Below, piece after piece: positions 45,057-54,536 of a stretch of DNA of 64,000 bases. Origin of the DNA: Actimicrobium sp034313845 (lineage in GTDB: Bacteria; Pseudomonadota; Gammaproteobacteria; Burkholderiales; Burkholderiaceae_D); NCBI RefSeq assembly GCF_034313845.1, contig NZ_JAVIWN010000004.1; one strand, given 5' to 3'. The stretch's first letter is position 1; every line of letters starts with the position of its first letter. The notes below the pieces were generated by a model, which ran no database searches, was not told where the DNA came from, and saw only the letters and a list, made by a program, of their open reading frames with translations. The translations under genes were made by a program, and so were the position numbers.

Positions 45057-46058
45057 ATGGCTGACAATTTTCTTTCGCAAGAAGAAGTCGATGCGCTTCT
45101 CAAGGGCGTCAACGGTGATCAGGATGACGTGCATGCGCCGGAGGATCATTCCGGTGTGCGCCCGTACAACCTGGCCACGCAGGAACGCATCGTGCGCGGC
45201 CGCATGCCGACGCTGGAAATTATCAATGAACGGTTTGCGCGCTTGCTGCGGATCGGCCTGTTCAACTTCTTGCGGCGCAGTGCCGAAGTGTCCATCGGTC
45301 CGGTACGCGTGTCGAAGTACAGTGAATTCATCCGCAATCTGGTGGTGCCGACCAACCTGAACCTGGTCCACATGAAACCGTTGCGCGGTACGGTGCTGAT
45401 GGTGTTCGATCCGAATCTGGTATTTCTGATCGTCGACAATCTGTTCGGTGGCGATGGCCGGTTCCATACCCGGGTCGAAGGACGCGATTTCACCCAGACC
45501 GAACAGCGCATCATCCAGCGCATTCTGGCCATCGTTTTTGAAAACTATTCGAAGTCCTGGGAGCCCGTCTATCCGGTCGAATTCGAGTACATTCGTTCGG
45601 AAATGAACACCCAGTTCGCCAACATCGCCACGCCGAACGAAGTCGTGATCTGCACCACATTCACGGTTGAACTCGGCCCGGTGAGTGGCGAAATGCACTT
45701 CTGCATTCCGTACTCCACCATTGAGCCGATCCGGGACATACTCACCAGTAGCTTGCAGGGCGAGACGCTGGAAGTCGACAAACGCTGGATCCGCCTGATG
45801 ACGCAACAGATTCAGACGGCCGAGGTCGAAATCGTTGCCGATTTCGGTGTCGCCCGCAGCAACTTCGGGGATATCCTGAACATGCGTGTTGGCGACATCA
45901 TTCCGCTCTCCGTCCCGGAGATCGTACTGGCAAAAGTCGATGGCGTGCCGGTAATGGAATGCACGTACGGCAAACTCAATGGGCAATACGCACTACGGGT
46001 CGATAAATTACTGGCTCAAAGTTCAACTGACGCACTGCATGGAGATGACAATGGCTGA
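45057..46058 (+). CDS. fliM: flagellar motor switch protein FliM
   Basis: A 333-residue C-ring protein. The N-terminal EIDALLKG-type CheY-binding segment (LSQEEVDALLKGVNG) is present, followed by the CheC-like middle domain and the SpoA C-terminal domain (GDIIPLSVPEIVLAKVDGVPVMECTYGKLNGQYALRV). Overlaps fliN by 8 nt. Confidence 0.97.
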   Translation: MADNFLSQEEVDALLKGVNGDQDDVHAPEDHSGVRPYNLATQERIVRGRMPTLEIINERFARLLRIGLFNFLRRSAEVSIGPVRVSKYSEFIRNLVVPTNLNLVHMKPLRGTVLMVFDPNLVFLIVDNLFGGDGRFHTRVEGRDFTQTEQRIIQRILAIVFENYSKSWEPVYPVEFEYIRSEMNTQFANIATPNEVVICTTFTVELGPVSGEMHFCIPYSTIEPIRDILTSSLQGETLEVDKRWIRLMTQQIQTAEVEIVADFGVARSNFGDILNMRVGDIIPLSVPEIVLAKVDGVPVMECTYGKLNGQYALRVDKLLAQSSTDALHGDDNG

Positions 46059-46464
46059 CAACGACGACCAACAAGCAGCAGAAGACGACTGGGGCGCGGC
46101 GATTGCCGAGCAGGAGCAAGCCGAAAAAGCCGCACTCAATGCGCAGCAGGCCAGCCCGACCGTGTTTCAGGAATTTGCCAGCAGCAGCAAGACCACCACC
46201 CACAACGATATTGATTTCATCCTCGATATCCCGGTTCAGCTGACGGTCGAACTGGGCCGAACCAAGATCGCCATCAAGAACCTGCTGCAACTGGCGCAAG
46301 GTTCGGTCGTCGAACTCGATGGTCTTGCTGGCGAACCGATGGATGTCTTGGTCAATGGCTGCCTCATCGCCCAGGGCGAGGTCGTGGTGGTCAATGACAA
46401 GTTCGGTATCCGTCTGACCGACATCATTTCACCCGCCGAACGCATCAAGAAGCTCAACCGATGA
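46051..46464 (+). CDS. fliN: flagellar motor switch protein FliN
   Basis: A 137-residue C-ring protein with an acidic N-terminal tail and the SpoA domain (DIPVQLTVELGRTKIAIKNLLQ, VNDKFGIRLTDI). The ATG at 46051 sits in ATGGCTGA, overlapping the fliM stop, with GGAGATGACA ahead. Forms the binding surface for FliH. Confidence 0.96.
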   Translation: MADNDDQQAAEDDWGAAIAEQEQAEKAALNAQQASPTVFQEFASSSKTTTHNDIDFILDIPVQLTVELGRTKIAIKNLLQLAQGSVVELDGLAGEPMDVLVNGCLIAQGEVVVVNDKFGIRLTDIISPAERIKKLNR

Positions 46465-46949
46465 AGGGGGCCGCGATACTCTTTCCGGCGCTGCTCGCAG
46501 CGCCGGAAATTTTTGCGCAAGCGGCAACAGCAACGGCGCCCGTTGCTACGACAGCAGCGGCCTCCACGTCTCCGGGTAACATGCTGCAGGTAATGGTCGG
46601 CCTGATGGTGGTACTCGGTCTGTTGATCGCGGTCGCCTGGTCCATGAAAAAAATGGGTGCCGGCAAACATGCGGCAGCCGGTGCCCTGAAAATCGTCGGC
46701 GGTGTCAGTGTCGGCAACCGTGAACGCATTCTGGTCGTCGAAGTCGCTGACCAGTGGATCGTGGTCGGTGTGACACCCACCTCGATCAGTGCCCTCTCGA
46801 CGATGCCGAAACAGGAAGGCATCGAACTCTCCCCGGTAGCACCACTTGCCAAGAATTTTTCAGACTGGCTCAAGCAGACCATCGACAAACGCAAGACTGA
46901 CCAGCTCCGCAGCGCGTCGAATACTTCCGGAACGGATAATGCACATTAA
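46461..46949 (+). CDS. fliO: flagellar biosynthesis protein FliO
   Basis: A 162-residue protein needed for FliP assembly. It has a signal-like N terminus (to IFAQA), one transmembrane helix near 48-66 (LQVMVGLMVVLGLLIAVAW) and a cytosolic FliO domain (GVSVGNRERILVVEVADQWIVVGVT). It overlaps fliN as ATGA and fliP by 11 nt. Confidence 0.93.
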   Translation: MKGAAILFPALLAAPEIFAQAATATAPVATTAAASTSPGNMLQVMVGLMVVLGLLIAVAWSMKKMGAGKHAAAGALKIVGGVSVGNRERILVVEVADQWIVVGVTPTSISALSTMPKQEGIELSPVAPLAKNFSDWLKQTIDKRKTDQLRSASNTSGTDNAH

Positions 46950-47694
46950 GCTGTCGACATGCCTGCGCTGGAGTGCCGCGGCGCTGGTCGTATTGCCGCT
47001 GTTTGCGTATGCCCAGCAAGCCGGCCTGCCTGCCTTGACCAGCACCCCGACCGCCGGTGGCGGGCAAAACTATACCTTGAGCCTGCAGACGCTGCTCTTG
47101 CTGACCGCGCTATCCTTCCTGCCAGCGGCCCTGCTGATGATGACCAGTTTCACGCGCATCATCATCGTGCTGTCGCTGCTGCGCCAGGCACTCGGTACGC
47201 AATCGGCACCACCGAATCAGGTGATGGTCGGGCTGGCTCTTTTCCTGACCCTGTTCGTCATGGGTCCGGTACTCGACAAAATTTATGCCGATGCGTATTT
47301 GCCGTTACAGGAAAACAAGATCAATATGACGCAGGCCATGGATCGCGGCATCGCGCCGCTGAAGGCCTTCATGATGAAGCAGACGCGTCAGACGGATCTG
47401 GCGCTCTACGTCAAGCTCTCCAACAGCCCGGCGCTGCAAGGTCCCGAAGACGTGCCTCTGCGCATCCTCGTGCCGGCCTTCGTCACCAGCGAACTCAAGA
47501 CTGCCTTCCAGATCAGTTTTGCCATTTTCATCCCGTTCCTGATTATCGACATGGTGGTCGCCAGCGTGCTGATGTCGATGGGGATGATGATGGTGTCTCC
47601 ATCCATCGTGTCGCTACCGTTCAAGATCATGCTGTTCGTCCTTGTCGATGGCTGGCAGTTACTCATCGGTTCGCTGGCGCAAAGTTTTTACTAG
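46939..47694 (+). CDS. fliP: flagellar export gate protein FliP
   Basis: A 251-residue core component of the export gate. Cleavable signal peptide (RWSAAALVVLPLFAYAQ), then the family blocks FLPAALLMMTSFTRIIIVLSLLRQALGTQ and PFLIIDMVVASVLMSMGMMM with the conserved Met-rich gate. The ATG at 46939 is within the fliO end; a longer frame start at 46846 is rejected. Confidence 0.97.
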   Translation: MHIKLSTCLRWSAAALVVLPLFAYAQQAGLPALTSTPTAGGGQNYTLSLQTLLLLTALSFLPAALLMMTSFTRIIIVLSLLRQALGTQSAPPNQVMVGLALFLTLFVMGPVLDKIYADAYLPLQENKINMTQAMDRGIAPLKAFMMKQTRQTDLALYVKLSNSPALQGPEDVPLRILVPAFVTSELKTAFQISFAIFIPFLIIDMVVASVLMSMGMMMVSPSIVSLPFKIMLFVLVDGWQLLIGSLAQSFY

Positions 47695-47703
47695 GAGACG
47701 ACA

Positions 47704-47973
47704 ATGACACCGGAAAGCGTCATGACCATGGGTCGGCATGCAATGGAAGTAACGCTGATGGTCGCCGCACCGCTGCTGCTGGTGGCACTGCTCATCGGCC
47801 TGATCGTCAGCATTTTCCAGGCCGCGACACAGATCAATGAGCAGACGCTGTCTTTCATTCCAAAACTGGTCGGTATTTTTGTCGCGCTGATCGTCGCCGG
47901 TCCCTGGATGCTGTCGATCATGCTCGACTACATGCGCGAAATGTTCACCGGGATTCCATCGATGATCGGCTGA
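47704..47973 (+). CDS. fliQ: flagellar export gate protein FliQ
   Basis: An 89-residue, two-helix hairpin protein of the gate (VTMGRHAMEV... LLVALLIGLIVSIFQAATQINEQTLSFIPK). Nine bases after fliP. Confidence 0.96.
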   Translation: MTPESVMTMGRHAMEVTLMVAAPLLLVALLIGLIVSIFQAATQINEQTLSFIPKLVGIFVALIVAGPWMLSIMLDYMREMFTGIPSMIG

Positions 47974-47991
47974 TCACGACCCACCACCGGC

Positions 47992-48768
47992 ATGCTCAAC
48001 TTCAGCTCCAACGAACTCAACGCCCTGATCACCGGCTTCCTGTGGCCGCTGACCCGCATTCTCGGGTTGATTGCGGTTGCGCCCTTATTCAGTAATGGCA
48101 GCGTGCCGCGACGTACCAAAGTCGGACTGGGCATATTGCTGGCAATGATTGTTGCACCCCTGGTGCAGGTGCCTGCCGGACTGGAACCGATGTCGATGCA
48201 GGGTTTGCTGATCCTGGTACAACAAATGTTGATAGGGATCGCGATGGGGTTTTCAATGCGGATCATTTTTTCCGCCGTCGAGATGGCCGGCGAGCTATCG
48301 AGCATGACGATGGGGCTGGGCTTCGCCACTTTTTTCGATCCGCAATCGCGCGGTCGTTCAAATGCCGTCAGTCAGTTTCTCGGCTTGCTGGTATTGATGC
48401 TCTATCTGGCGGCAAATGTCCATCTGGCCTTGCTGTCGACACTGGTTGACAGCTTCACCACCATGCCGATCACGGTAGGGCCACTGACCGGCAATATCGC
48501 CGAACAGGTCGTGCGCTGGGGCGCGCGCCTGTTCAGCGCGGGGCTGCAATTATCGCTGCCGATTGTCGCCGCGCTGCTCATCACCAATGTCGCACTCGGT
48601 ATCCTGACGCGCGCCGCGCCGTCCCTCAATCTGTTCGGCATCGGTTTCCCGATCACGCTGGCAATCGGCTTCACGATGGTCGGCCTGATCCTGCCTTACA
48701 TGACAACGCCGATACTCAATCTGTTTGAAGAAACCATCACCACAATCCGCCAGCTAACCGGTGGTTAA
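47992..48768 (+). CDS. fliR: flagellar export gate protein FliR
   Basis: A 258-residue multi-helix gate protein. Family features: FLWPLTRILGLIAVAPLFSN, the SRVTVxT-like VPRRTKVGLGILLA and GFATFFDPQSRGRSNAVSQFL. 18 bp after fliQ; the export gate FlhA/FlhB genes are elsewhere. Confidence 0.96.
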   Translation: MLNFSSNELNALITGFLWPLTRILGLIAVAPLFSNGSVPRRTKVGLGILLAMIVAPLVQVPAGLEPMSMQGLLILVQQMLIGIAMGFSMRIIFSAVEMAGELSSMTMGLGFATFFDPQSRGRSNAVSQFLGLLVLMLYLAANVHLALLSTLVDSFTTMPITVGPLTGNIAEQVVRWGARLFSAGLQLSLPIVAALLITNVALGILTRAAPSLNLFGIGFPITLAIGFTMVGLILPYMTTPILNLFEETITTIRQLTGG

Positions 48769-48798
48769 TGTTCGAGGAAACATGCAAGGAAATCTGCC

Positions 48799-49200
48799 AT
48801 GAAAGCCATCTCCCGCCTCTGCATTCTGCTGCTGGGTGCCATCACACTGTCAGCGGGTGCGTCGACACCGCTGGTAGCAGCGCACATGCGTGTCATCGAA
48901 GAAAAGCGCGATGTCATCGTGAATCTCGACGCCGGCAGTGCGGCCGAACTCGGCCGAGGTCGTGACCTCAATGGACTGCAAGGACGCACAAGGGATTTTC
49001 AGGGGCAGAGCGTGCCGCTGTATGCGATATCAGATGGCTCAATCTCGGCTGGCCGCTTCTTGCGGCTAGTGCAGTTCGACGGGCAACTAGCCGGTACGCT
49101 GCAATGCCAACTGGTACAGCTTGGTGACAGCCCGGACCTGCCGGGCATAAAACTGGTGGTGTTGGCGCAGCAATGCGCGATCGTGCGGCTCAATCACTGA
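48799..49200 (+). CDS. small exported protein of unknown function after fliR
   Basis: A 133-residue protein with a Sec signal (residues 1-22, LCILLLGAITLSAGAS). The mature part is about 110 residues with a predicted beta-rich domain and two Cys (C at about 102 and 125) that could pair. AAGGAAATCTGCC precedes the ATG, and it starts 30 bp after fliR, so it is likely co-transcribed. I do not recognise a family. It ends against the convergent flgL gene. Confidence 0.82.
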   Translation: MKAISRLCILLLGAITLSAGASTPLVAAHMRVIEEKRDVIVNLDAGSAAELGRGRDLNGLQGRTRDFQGQSVPLYAISDGSISAGRFLRLVQFDGQLAGTLQCQLVQLGDSPDLPGIKLVVLAQQCAIVRLNH

Positions 49201-49212
49201 GGCGCACGATGG

Positions 49213-50436
49213 TTAATTGATGTAATTGAACAATGATAAGTTGGCGATTTTGACGAACGATTGCTGGGCGGCTTGCAACGTCAACTGGTTCTGCGTCAAT
49301 TCGCTGACCGCCTTGGCATAGTCGAGGTCTTGCAGGCTCGACAAGGTCGACGCATATTGCAGACTGCGGTTATCCCCTTCGGTGTCGAGCGTATCGAGTT
49401 CCTGCAAGCGTGCACCGCCCGCAGCCCGAACATTGAGTACCGTATCCAGTGCCGCCGTCACATTATTGTTCGCCGAACTGAGACTGGCTGTCAGATTAGT
49501 CTTTGCGTTCGGAGCAGTTGTTGGTGTATTCAATGAGGTGATCAGGTCACCGATGGTTTTGAAGATGCTCTGTGCATTCGGGTTGATGTTGTACTTGTCG
49601 CCGCTGGCGGGCGAACCGCTGGCGGTGAATTGCAAGCCCTTAAAGGCGATCGTCTGGCCGATTGTGTAATTAGCCGACACTAGCGGCGCAAGAGTTTTGG
49701 TCGGATCCGTGCTCAAGTCGAAGACCTTGTAACTGGTTACGCCGGCAGTCGTAGTGAAGTCGATGCTGTAATTGTGATGCGTCAGCTGCGTCGCATCTGT
49801 TACCGTAGCCGCACTGATCACGCCAGTACCGCTGTTACCGGCATCAGGCAACACCGACACGCTGTCATCACCACTCTTGATGTTCTGAAAAATCGCGCTG
49901 CCGGCATCGTTGGTCGGCAACTGGCGCGAGGTACTCACTTGCAGTTGGCGCTGCCCTTGGTCGCCGTTATAGGTGGCGGTTGTTCCCGCTACATCGGTAA
50001 ATGGTGCGGTCGTGTTCTGGAATCCGCCAAAGATGTAGTTGCCCGTACTGTCGCGGCTATTGGCAATACCCATCAGTTCCTGATAACGCCCGGCCAGTTC
50101 GCTGGCCATGTATTGACGCTGACTGTCATCAAGTGCGCCGTTGCCGGCAGCAATGGTCAGCGTTTTTACGTTTTGCAGCAAGGTCGTGTAATTTCCAAGG
50201 ATACTTTCCTGCAGAGATAACGCACTCTTCGCGGTATCGCGGTTGGCGGCAAATTGCGTATTGACGTCGATGGCTTGCGATACTCTCAGCGCTGCCGCGG
50301 CCGCCACAGGATCATCGGCCGGAGTCAGGATGCGCTTGCCGGACGCAATCTGCGTCTGTTTTTGGGCCACACTCGATTGCAGATCGCTGATCTTTGTGCT
50401 GGCGTTGTCATAAAAAGAGGCGGTACTGATACGCAT
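49213..50436 (-). CDS. flgL: flagellar hook-filament junction protein FlgL
   Basis: A 407-residue flagellin-like junction protein. N-terminal D0/D1 helices (MRISTASFYDNASTKISDLQSS, RILTPADDPVAAAAALR) and C-terminal coiled coils (SSLQDLDYAKAVSELTQNQLTLQAAQQSFVKIANLSLFNYIN-like ending) are typical; a variable middle domain is inserted. Co-transcribed with flgK, 11 bp apart, under the sigma-28 promoter upstream of flgK. Convergent with the small exported protein gene. Confidence 0.94.
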   Translation of the reverse strand: MRISTASFYDNASTKISDLQSSVAQKQTQIASGKRILTPADDPVAAAAALRVSQAIDVNTQFAANRDTAKSALSLQESILGNYTTLLQNVKTLTIAAGNGALDDSQRQYMASELAGRYQELMGIANSRDSTGNYIFGGFQNTTAPFTDVAGTTATYNGDQGQRQLQVSTSRQLPTNDAGSAIFQNIKSGDDSVSVLPDAGNSGTGVISAATVTDATQLTHHNYSIDFTTTAGVTSYKVFDLSTDPTKTLAPLVSANYTIGQTIAFKGLQFTASGSPASGDKYNINPNAQSIFKTIGDLITSLNTPTTAPNAKTNLTASLSSANNNVTAALDTVLNVRAAGGARLQELDTLDTEGDNRSLQYASTLSSLQDLDYAKAVSELTQNQLTLQAAQQSFVKIANLSLFNYIN

Positions 50437-50447
50437 GATCGGGACTC

Positions 50448-52406
50448 CTATCGGCCAAGGCTGAGCAAGACATCGAACAGCGTGCTGGCGGTTTGCATGA
50501 TTTTTCCGGCGGCCTGGTAGGCCTGCTGGTAGCGCAATAAATTGCTGGCTTCTTCATCGAGGTTGACGCCGGATTGCGATTGCTGGATCGCCAGAACGCT
50601 ATCAACCAGCTTGCCTTCCGACGCCGCATTAGCCATCACTTCGCGGGTCTTGTTACCGACGTTGTTGACCATCAGGCCAAACGCGCCTGCTAGCGTCGTG
50701 CTCGGCTGACCACTGGCACCGACACCAACGAGCAGGTTCTTGGTTTGTAGCGCACCAAGTGCCACCGCGTTGCGGCTGTCACCCGTCGCCACACCTCCTG
50801 TATTGGGGTTGATCGTGAACGTGTCACCTTCTAGCGGTGCGCCGGTAATATTGAAGCTGATGCCACTGAACACAGAAATGTCTGCTCCAGAGGCATATTT
50901 TATCGGGAGTCCTGTCACACCTACCGAGGCGGGTACCGTATCGAACGTACCATTACTGAACTTGAGCTTTAACGGCAAGCTCGGCGGCGTCGTCAGAAAC
51001 GCGGCACTGACAACACCAGCGCTGATCTTGGCATCGCCGCCGTTGGTCGGTGTCGAGGCAAGTATCACTGGCGCGGCAGCGGCGATTTCAGTGATATTAG
51101 TTAAGCTAACCGCGATGCTGCCAGCCGCGGCGATGGTCGGGCGCACCAGGAAGCTGCTGTTTGCTGCCATCGCTTCTCCACCAGGCCCGGCCGTTACCGA
51201 AAAGGTCAATCCATCAATCTTTCCGACCGTTGGCGGAAGCACGCCAGTGTAAGCCGGCACGCTTTCGCCCGTTCGGGTGATCGAGTATTTCGTACCGTCA
51301 TAAGCGACAGTGTAGTCGATGGCCTTCAGTGCAGCGGCATCGCCTGCTGAGGCGATCGTCGCATTGACCGAGGCATTTGGAAAAACATTGGTGCTGCTCG
51401 GTGAAACCAGCGGTCCGGTAATCGTGAAAAAATCCTTGCCGGCGTTGCCGTTCTGATCCACACCGAGTTGCGATTGCTCATTAAAACTGGTCGCCAGACC
51501 GATCGCAACACGACCTAGTTCATTACGGGCGGGATCAAGCGAGCTGGTTCGGAAGTCGAGTAATCCGCCAAGGGTACCGCCACTGATTGACGAGTCCGGC
51601 AAGTTCAACAACGTGCCACCCGACTTGTAGGCAACAACGAGCTTGCTGGCATCGGTCTGCGACGTGGCAATGCTAAGTGAAAAAGTGGTGGCCCCAACCA
51701 CAACTGGCTGACCGTTTCCGATGCTGATGTTGTATCCGCTACCAGGCTGATTATCCACAGTCACTTTGACTAACTTGCTCAGTTCGGAAACGATCTGATC
51801 ACGTTGATCGAGCAAATCGTTTGGTGGCGCACCACCAGCAGCCGAGGTTGCCTTTTCGATGGCATCGTTGAGCTTGGCAATTTGCTGTCCGTAAGCATTG
51901 ACTGACCCGACAGTGGTAACGATCTGTGCATTAACTCCATCGCCGATCTGGGCCAACTGACCGTCGAGGCTTTTGAACCTTGCTGCCAGTGACTCGCCCG
52001 CAGACAGCAGGGTCTGACGTTGCGCCGAACCGTTCGGTGCGGCAGCCAGACCTTGCACGTTATTGAAAAAATTACTGAGTGTTGGCGATATGCCTGTCGA
52101 AGAGTCGGCCAGCAAGTTATTAATCTGCGAGACCTGCGTTGAATACGCATCCAGACTGGCCTTGCTGGTCTGAGCGGAATTGACACGGGTGGCGGTGTAA
52201 GCGTCATACACCCGCTGGATCGATGCCACGGTTGTGCCCTGTCCGACAAAACCATCACCAGAACTCTGCCCGCCGGCCGATGTCTGCACCACGACTTGAC
52301 GGCTGTAGCCGGGTGTCGCGGCGTTAGCGATATTGTGTCCAGTCGTGGTCACCCCAAGCTGGGCTGCCAGTAATCCGCTTTGACCAACGCTGAGTATATT
52401 GCCCAT
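50448..52406 (-). CDS. flgK: flagellar hook-filament junction protein FlgK
   Basis: A 652-residue junction protein (HAP1), longer than the 547-residue enteric protein owing to an enlarged middle domain at about 290-560. The N terminus (LSVGQSGLLAAQLGVTTTGHNIANAATPGYSRQ) and the C-terminal coiled coil (NLLRYQQAYQAAGKIMQTASTLFDVLLSL) are conserved. A sigma-28 promoter lies 32 bp ahead of the ATG. Confidence 0.96.
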   Translation of the reverse strand: MGNILSVGQSGLLAAQLGVTTTGHNIANAATPGYSRQVVVQTSAGGQSSGDGFVGQGTTVASIQRVYDAYTATRVNSAQTSKASLDAYSTQVSQINNLLADSSTGISPTLSNFFNNVQGLAAAPNGSAQRQTLLSAGESLAARFKSLDGQLAQIGDGVNAQIVTTVGSVNAYGQQIAKLNDAIEKATSAAGGAPPNDLLDQRDQIVSELSKLVKVTVDNQPGSGYNISIGNGQPVVVGATTFSLSIATSQTDASKLVVAYKSGGTLLNLPDSSISGGTLGGLLDFRTSSLDPARNELGRVAIGLATSFNEQSQLGVDQNGNAGKDFFTITGPLVSPSSTNVFPNASVNATIASAGDAAALKAIDYTVAYDGTKYSITRTGESVPAYTGVLPPTVGKIDGLTFSVTAGPGGEAMAANSSFLVRPTIAAAGSIAVSLTNITEIAAAAPVILASTPTNGGDAKISAGVVSAAFLTTPPSLPLKLKFSNGTFDTVPASVGVTGLPIKYASGADISVFSGISFNITGAPLEGDTFTINPNTGGVATGDSRNAVALGALQTKNLLVGVGASGQPSTTLAGAFGLMVNNVGNKTREVMANAASEGKLVDSVLAIQQSQSGVNLDEEASNLLRYQQAYQAAGKIMQTASTLFDVLLSLGR

Positions 52407-52437
52407 GATAGTTATCTTTTTTCCGGTGACATGATCG

Positions 52438-52464
52438 TTGACGGCCGCGCCGCCGGAAACTTGA
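52438..52464 (-). promoter_or_regulatory. sigma-28 (FliA) promoter of flgKL
   Basis: On the minus strand TCAA (52461-52464), exactly 15 bases, then GCCGTCAA (52438-52445). This is nearly the same arrangement as ahead of flgM and fits the FliA consensus TAAA-N15-GCCGATAA. The position suits late expression of junction proteins. Confidence 0.72.
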
Positions 52465-52487
52465 GCGCCGTGCCACGCCGAACCGTT

Positions 52488-53396
52488 TTATGCCAACAAT
52501 GAGTTCTTGATGATGCTGGCCACTTTGGCAGCGTACTGTGGATCGGTGGCGTAGCCGGCACGTTGCAGGCTCTGTGCAAAGCCGGCTGCATCGGTCACGT
52601 TGTCCATCACATTCTTGTAGCGTGGATTATTGGTGATGAGACGGCCGTAGTCCTTGAAGGCATCCGCGTAAGAGTCATACGCGCGAAATTTCTCGATCCG
52701 GCTGTGCGCAACGCCATTGACGTACTCGGTGGTTCTGGCTTCGACAACCTTGCCTTCCCAACCGGCTCCGGCTTTAATGCCGAACAAATTGTGGCTGGTC
52801 TTGCCATTGGTGGCGATGATTTCTTTCTTGCCCCAACCGGTTTCCAGTGCTGCCTGACCAAGCATGAACTTGGCAGGAATTCCGGTAGCGCGACTGGCAA
52901 TTTCAGCTTCGGCACCGAGCTTGTCCTGGAACGCCTTCACATGCGCCGGCTGTGCCGGGAAGCTCTTGCGCACCGGAACAGTCAAAGCGGGCAAGCCTGC
53001 CTCGAACGAATTGTTGAGCGGCGTGGCTGGCTTGCGCATCGACGGGTCAAGCGTCGACTCATCGAGTGCACCGCTGGCCGGCGTCGAGGTCACTACCGAC
53101 AATTGCCGAAACAGCACATCGGCCAGGCCAACGCCGCGCTTGGCCAGATTTTCACTGACCTTCTGATCCATCATCGCGGTATAGGTCTTGGTTTCGCTGT
53201 TATCCAGCATCCCGTCCTGCGGTGTCGCATCGCGCATGCTCTTCATGATCATGTTCATGAACAGCGCCTCGAACTGCTTGGCCGAGGCCTTGATTGCTTC
53301 GGGCGTATTGCTCTTCGCTGCTTGCTGCAACTTGCCGATTTCTTTTGCATCAAAGGCGAGCTGGTCTGCCGACAAACCGGTTTGATTGATAGCCAT
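52488..53396 (-). CDS. flgJ: flagellar rod-cap/peptidoglycan hydrolase FlgJ
   Basis: A 302-residue two-domain protein. The N-terminal rod-scaffolding part (QFEALFMNMIMKSMRDATPQD) and the C-terminal glucosaminidase domain (FMLGQAALETGWGKKEI with the catalytic Glu, then TSHNLFGIK) are both intact. Digests peptidoglycan to let the rod through. 11 bp after flgI. Confidence 0.96.
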   Translation of the reverse strand: MAINQTGLSADQLAFDAKEIGKLQQAAKSNTPEAIKASAKQFEALFMNMIMKSMRDATPQDGMLDNSETKTYTAMMDQKVSENLAKRGVGLADVLFRQLSVVTSTPASGALDESTLDPSMRKPATPLNNSFEAGLPALTVPVRKSFPAQPAHVKAFQDKLGAEAEIASRATGIPAKFMLGQAALETGWGKKEIIATNGKTSHNLFGIKAGAGWEGKVVEARTTEYVNGVAHSRIEKFRAYDSYADAFKDYGRLITNNPRYKNVMDNVTDAAGFAQSLQRAGYATDPQYAAKVASIIKNSLLA

Positions 53397-53407
53397 CGTC
53401 GCTCCGA

Positions 53408-54526
53408 TCAGATGATTTCAAGTTCGGCACGCAACGCGCCCGATGCTTTCATGGCTTGCAAGATAGCCAGCAAGTCTTGTGGTGTGGCGCCAATCGCATT
53501 GAGTGCCTTGACGACCTCGGCCAACGACGCACTGGCGTTGAGCAGCAGTACTTTGCCTGGATCTTTCACGATGCTGATCTGCGAATTTTGTGCTGCTGCG
53601 GTCTGACCGGCTGCCAGCGCATTAGGCTGGCTAATTGACGTATCCGTATTAATGACTACCGACAGGTTGCCGTGCGCGACCGCACAGGCATCCAGCGTTA
53701 CTGCCTGGTTCATCACGATGGACCCGGTACGTGAGTTAAGAATAATCTTGGCACTGCCTTGCGCTGGCGTGAGCGTCAGACTTTCGAGGGACCCCAGAAA
53801 AGCAACCCGTTCGTCGGTACCCATAGGCGCAGTGACCTTGATGACACGACCATCCTGCGCGGCGGCGGTGTTCGGGCCAAAACGTTTATTGACTGCGTCG
53901 ACCACCAGACTGGCGGTCGAAAAATCAGATTCTTTCAATTCCAGAAAAATTGCATTTCCATCCTGGAGACTATTGGCTACCGAACGCTCCACCGTCGCGC
54001 CGGCAGATACCCGGCCCACGCTCAGATGATTGATCTGCGCTTTTGCCCCGGGTGCCGCAGCGCCGACACCGCCGACAATCAGGCTACCCTGCCCCATCGC
54101 ATAGATCTGGCCATCGGCACCTTTGAGTGGCGTCAGGAGCAATGTGCCACCGCGCAAGCTCTTCGCATTTCCCATCGATGACACCGTGATGTCGAGAGTC
54201 TGGCCAGGCCGGGCGAATGCGGGCAGCGAGGTTGTGACCATCACGGCGGCGACATTTTTCAATTGCAGCGTGGTCGCCGCAGGCAGATTGACACCCATTC
54301 CCTGCAACATGCTGATCACGCTTTGCACCGTGAACGGCGTCTGCGTTGTCTGATCACCACTGCCGTCGAGGCCAACGACCAAACCGTAACCGAGCAGCTG
54401 ATTCTGCCGCACGCCCTGAATGCTGGCGAGGTCTTTGAGACGTTCGGCATGCACTGCCGGTGCGCTGCACAGGCTGGCGGCACATATCAGTGCAAGAGAA
54501 AGTCTGGCCAGCATCGAGGTATTCAT
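53408..54526 (-). CDS. flgI: flagellar P-ring protein FlgI
   Basis: A 372-residue periplasmic protein that forms the P ring around the rod. Sec signal peptide (about 27 residues, ending PAVHA), then RLKDLASIQGVRQNQLLGYGLVVGLDGSGDQT, the FlgI hallmark. The C-terminal block with LNAIGATPQDLLAILQAMKASGAL is typical. 10 bp separates it from flgH. Confidence 0.97.
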   Translation of the reverse strand: MNTSMLARLSLALICAASLCSAPAVHAERLKDLASIQGVRQNQLLGYGLVVGLDGSGDQTTQTPFTVQSVISMLQGMGVNLPAATTLQLKNVAAVMVTTSLPAFARPGQTLDITVSSMGNAKSLRGGTLLLTPLKGADGQIYAMGQGSLIVGGVGAAAPGAKAQINHLSVGRVSAGATVERSVANSLQDGNAIFLELKESDFSTASLVVDAVNKRFGPNTAAAQDGRVIKVTAPMGTDERVAFLGSLESLTLTPAQGSAKIILNSRTGSIVMNQAVTLDACAVAHGNLSVVINTDTSISQPNALAAGQTAAAQNSQISIVKDPGKVLLLNASASLAEVVKALNAIGATPQDLLAILQAMKASGALRAELEII

Positions 54527-54536
54527 GGTGATCCTT

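Noticed and set aside
44601..45986. A 461-codon open frame on the minus strand opposite fliL and fliM
   Set aside because: The plus strand encodes unmistakable FliL and FliM; the antisense translation is His/Arg/Gln-rich and has no family features.
46959..47840. A 293-codon plus-strand frame overlapping fliP and fliQ
   Set aside because: Shifted-frame shadow of fliP; the translation is Arg/His-rich and lacks membrane segments.
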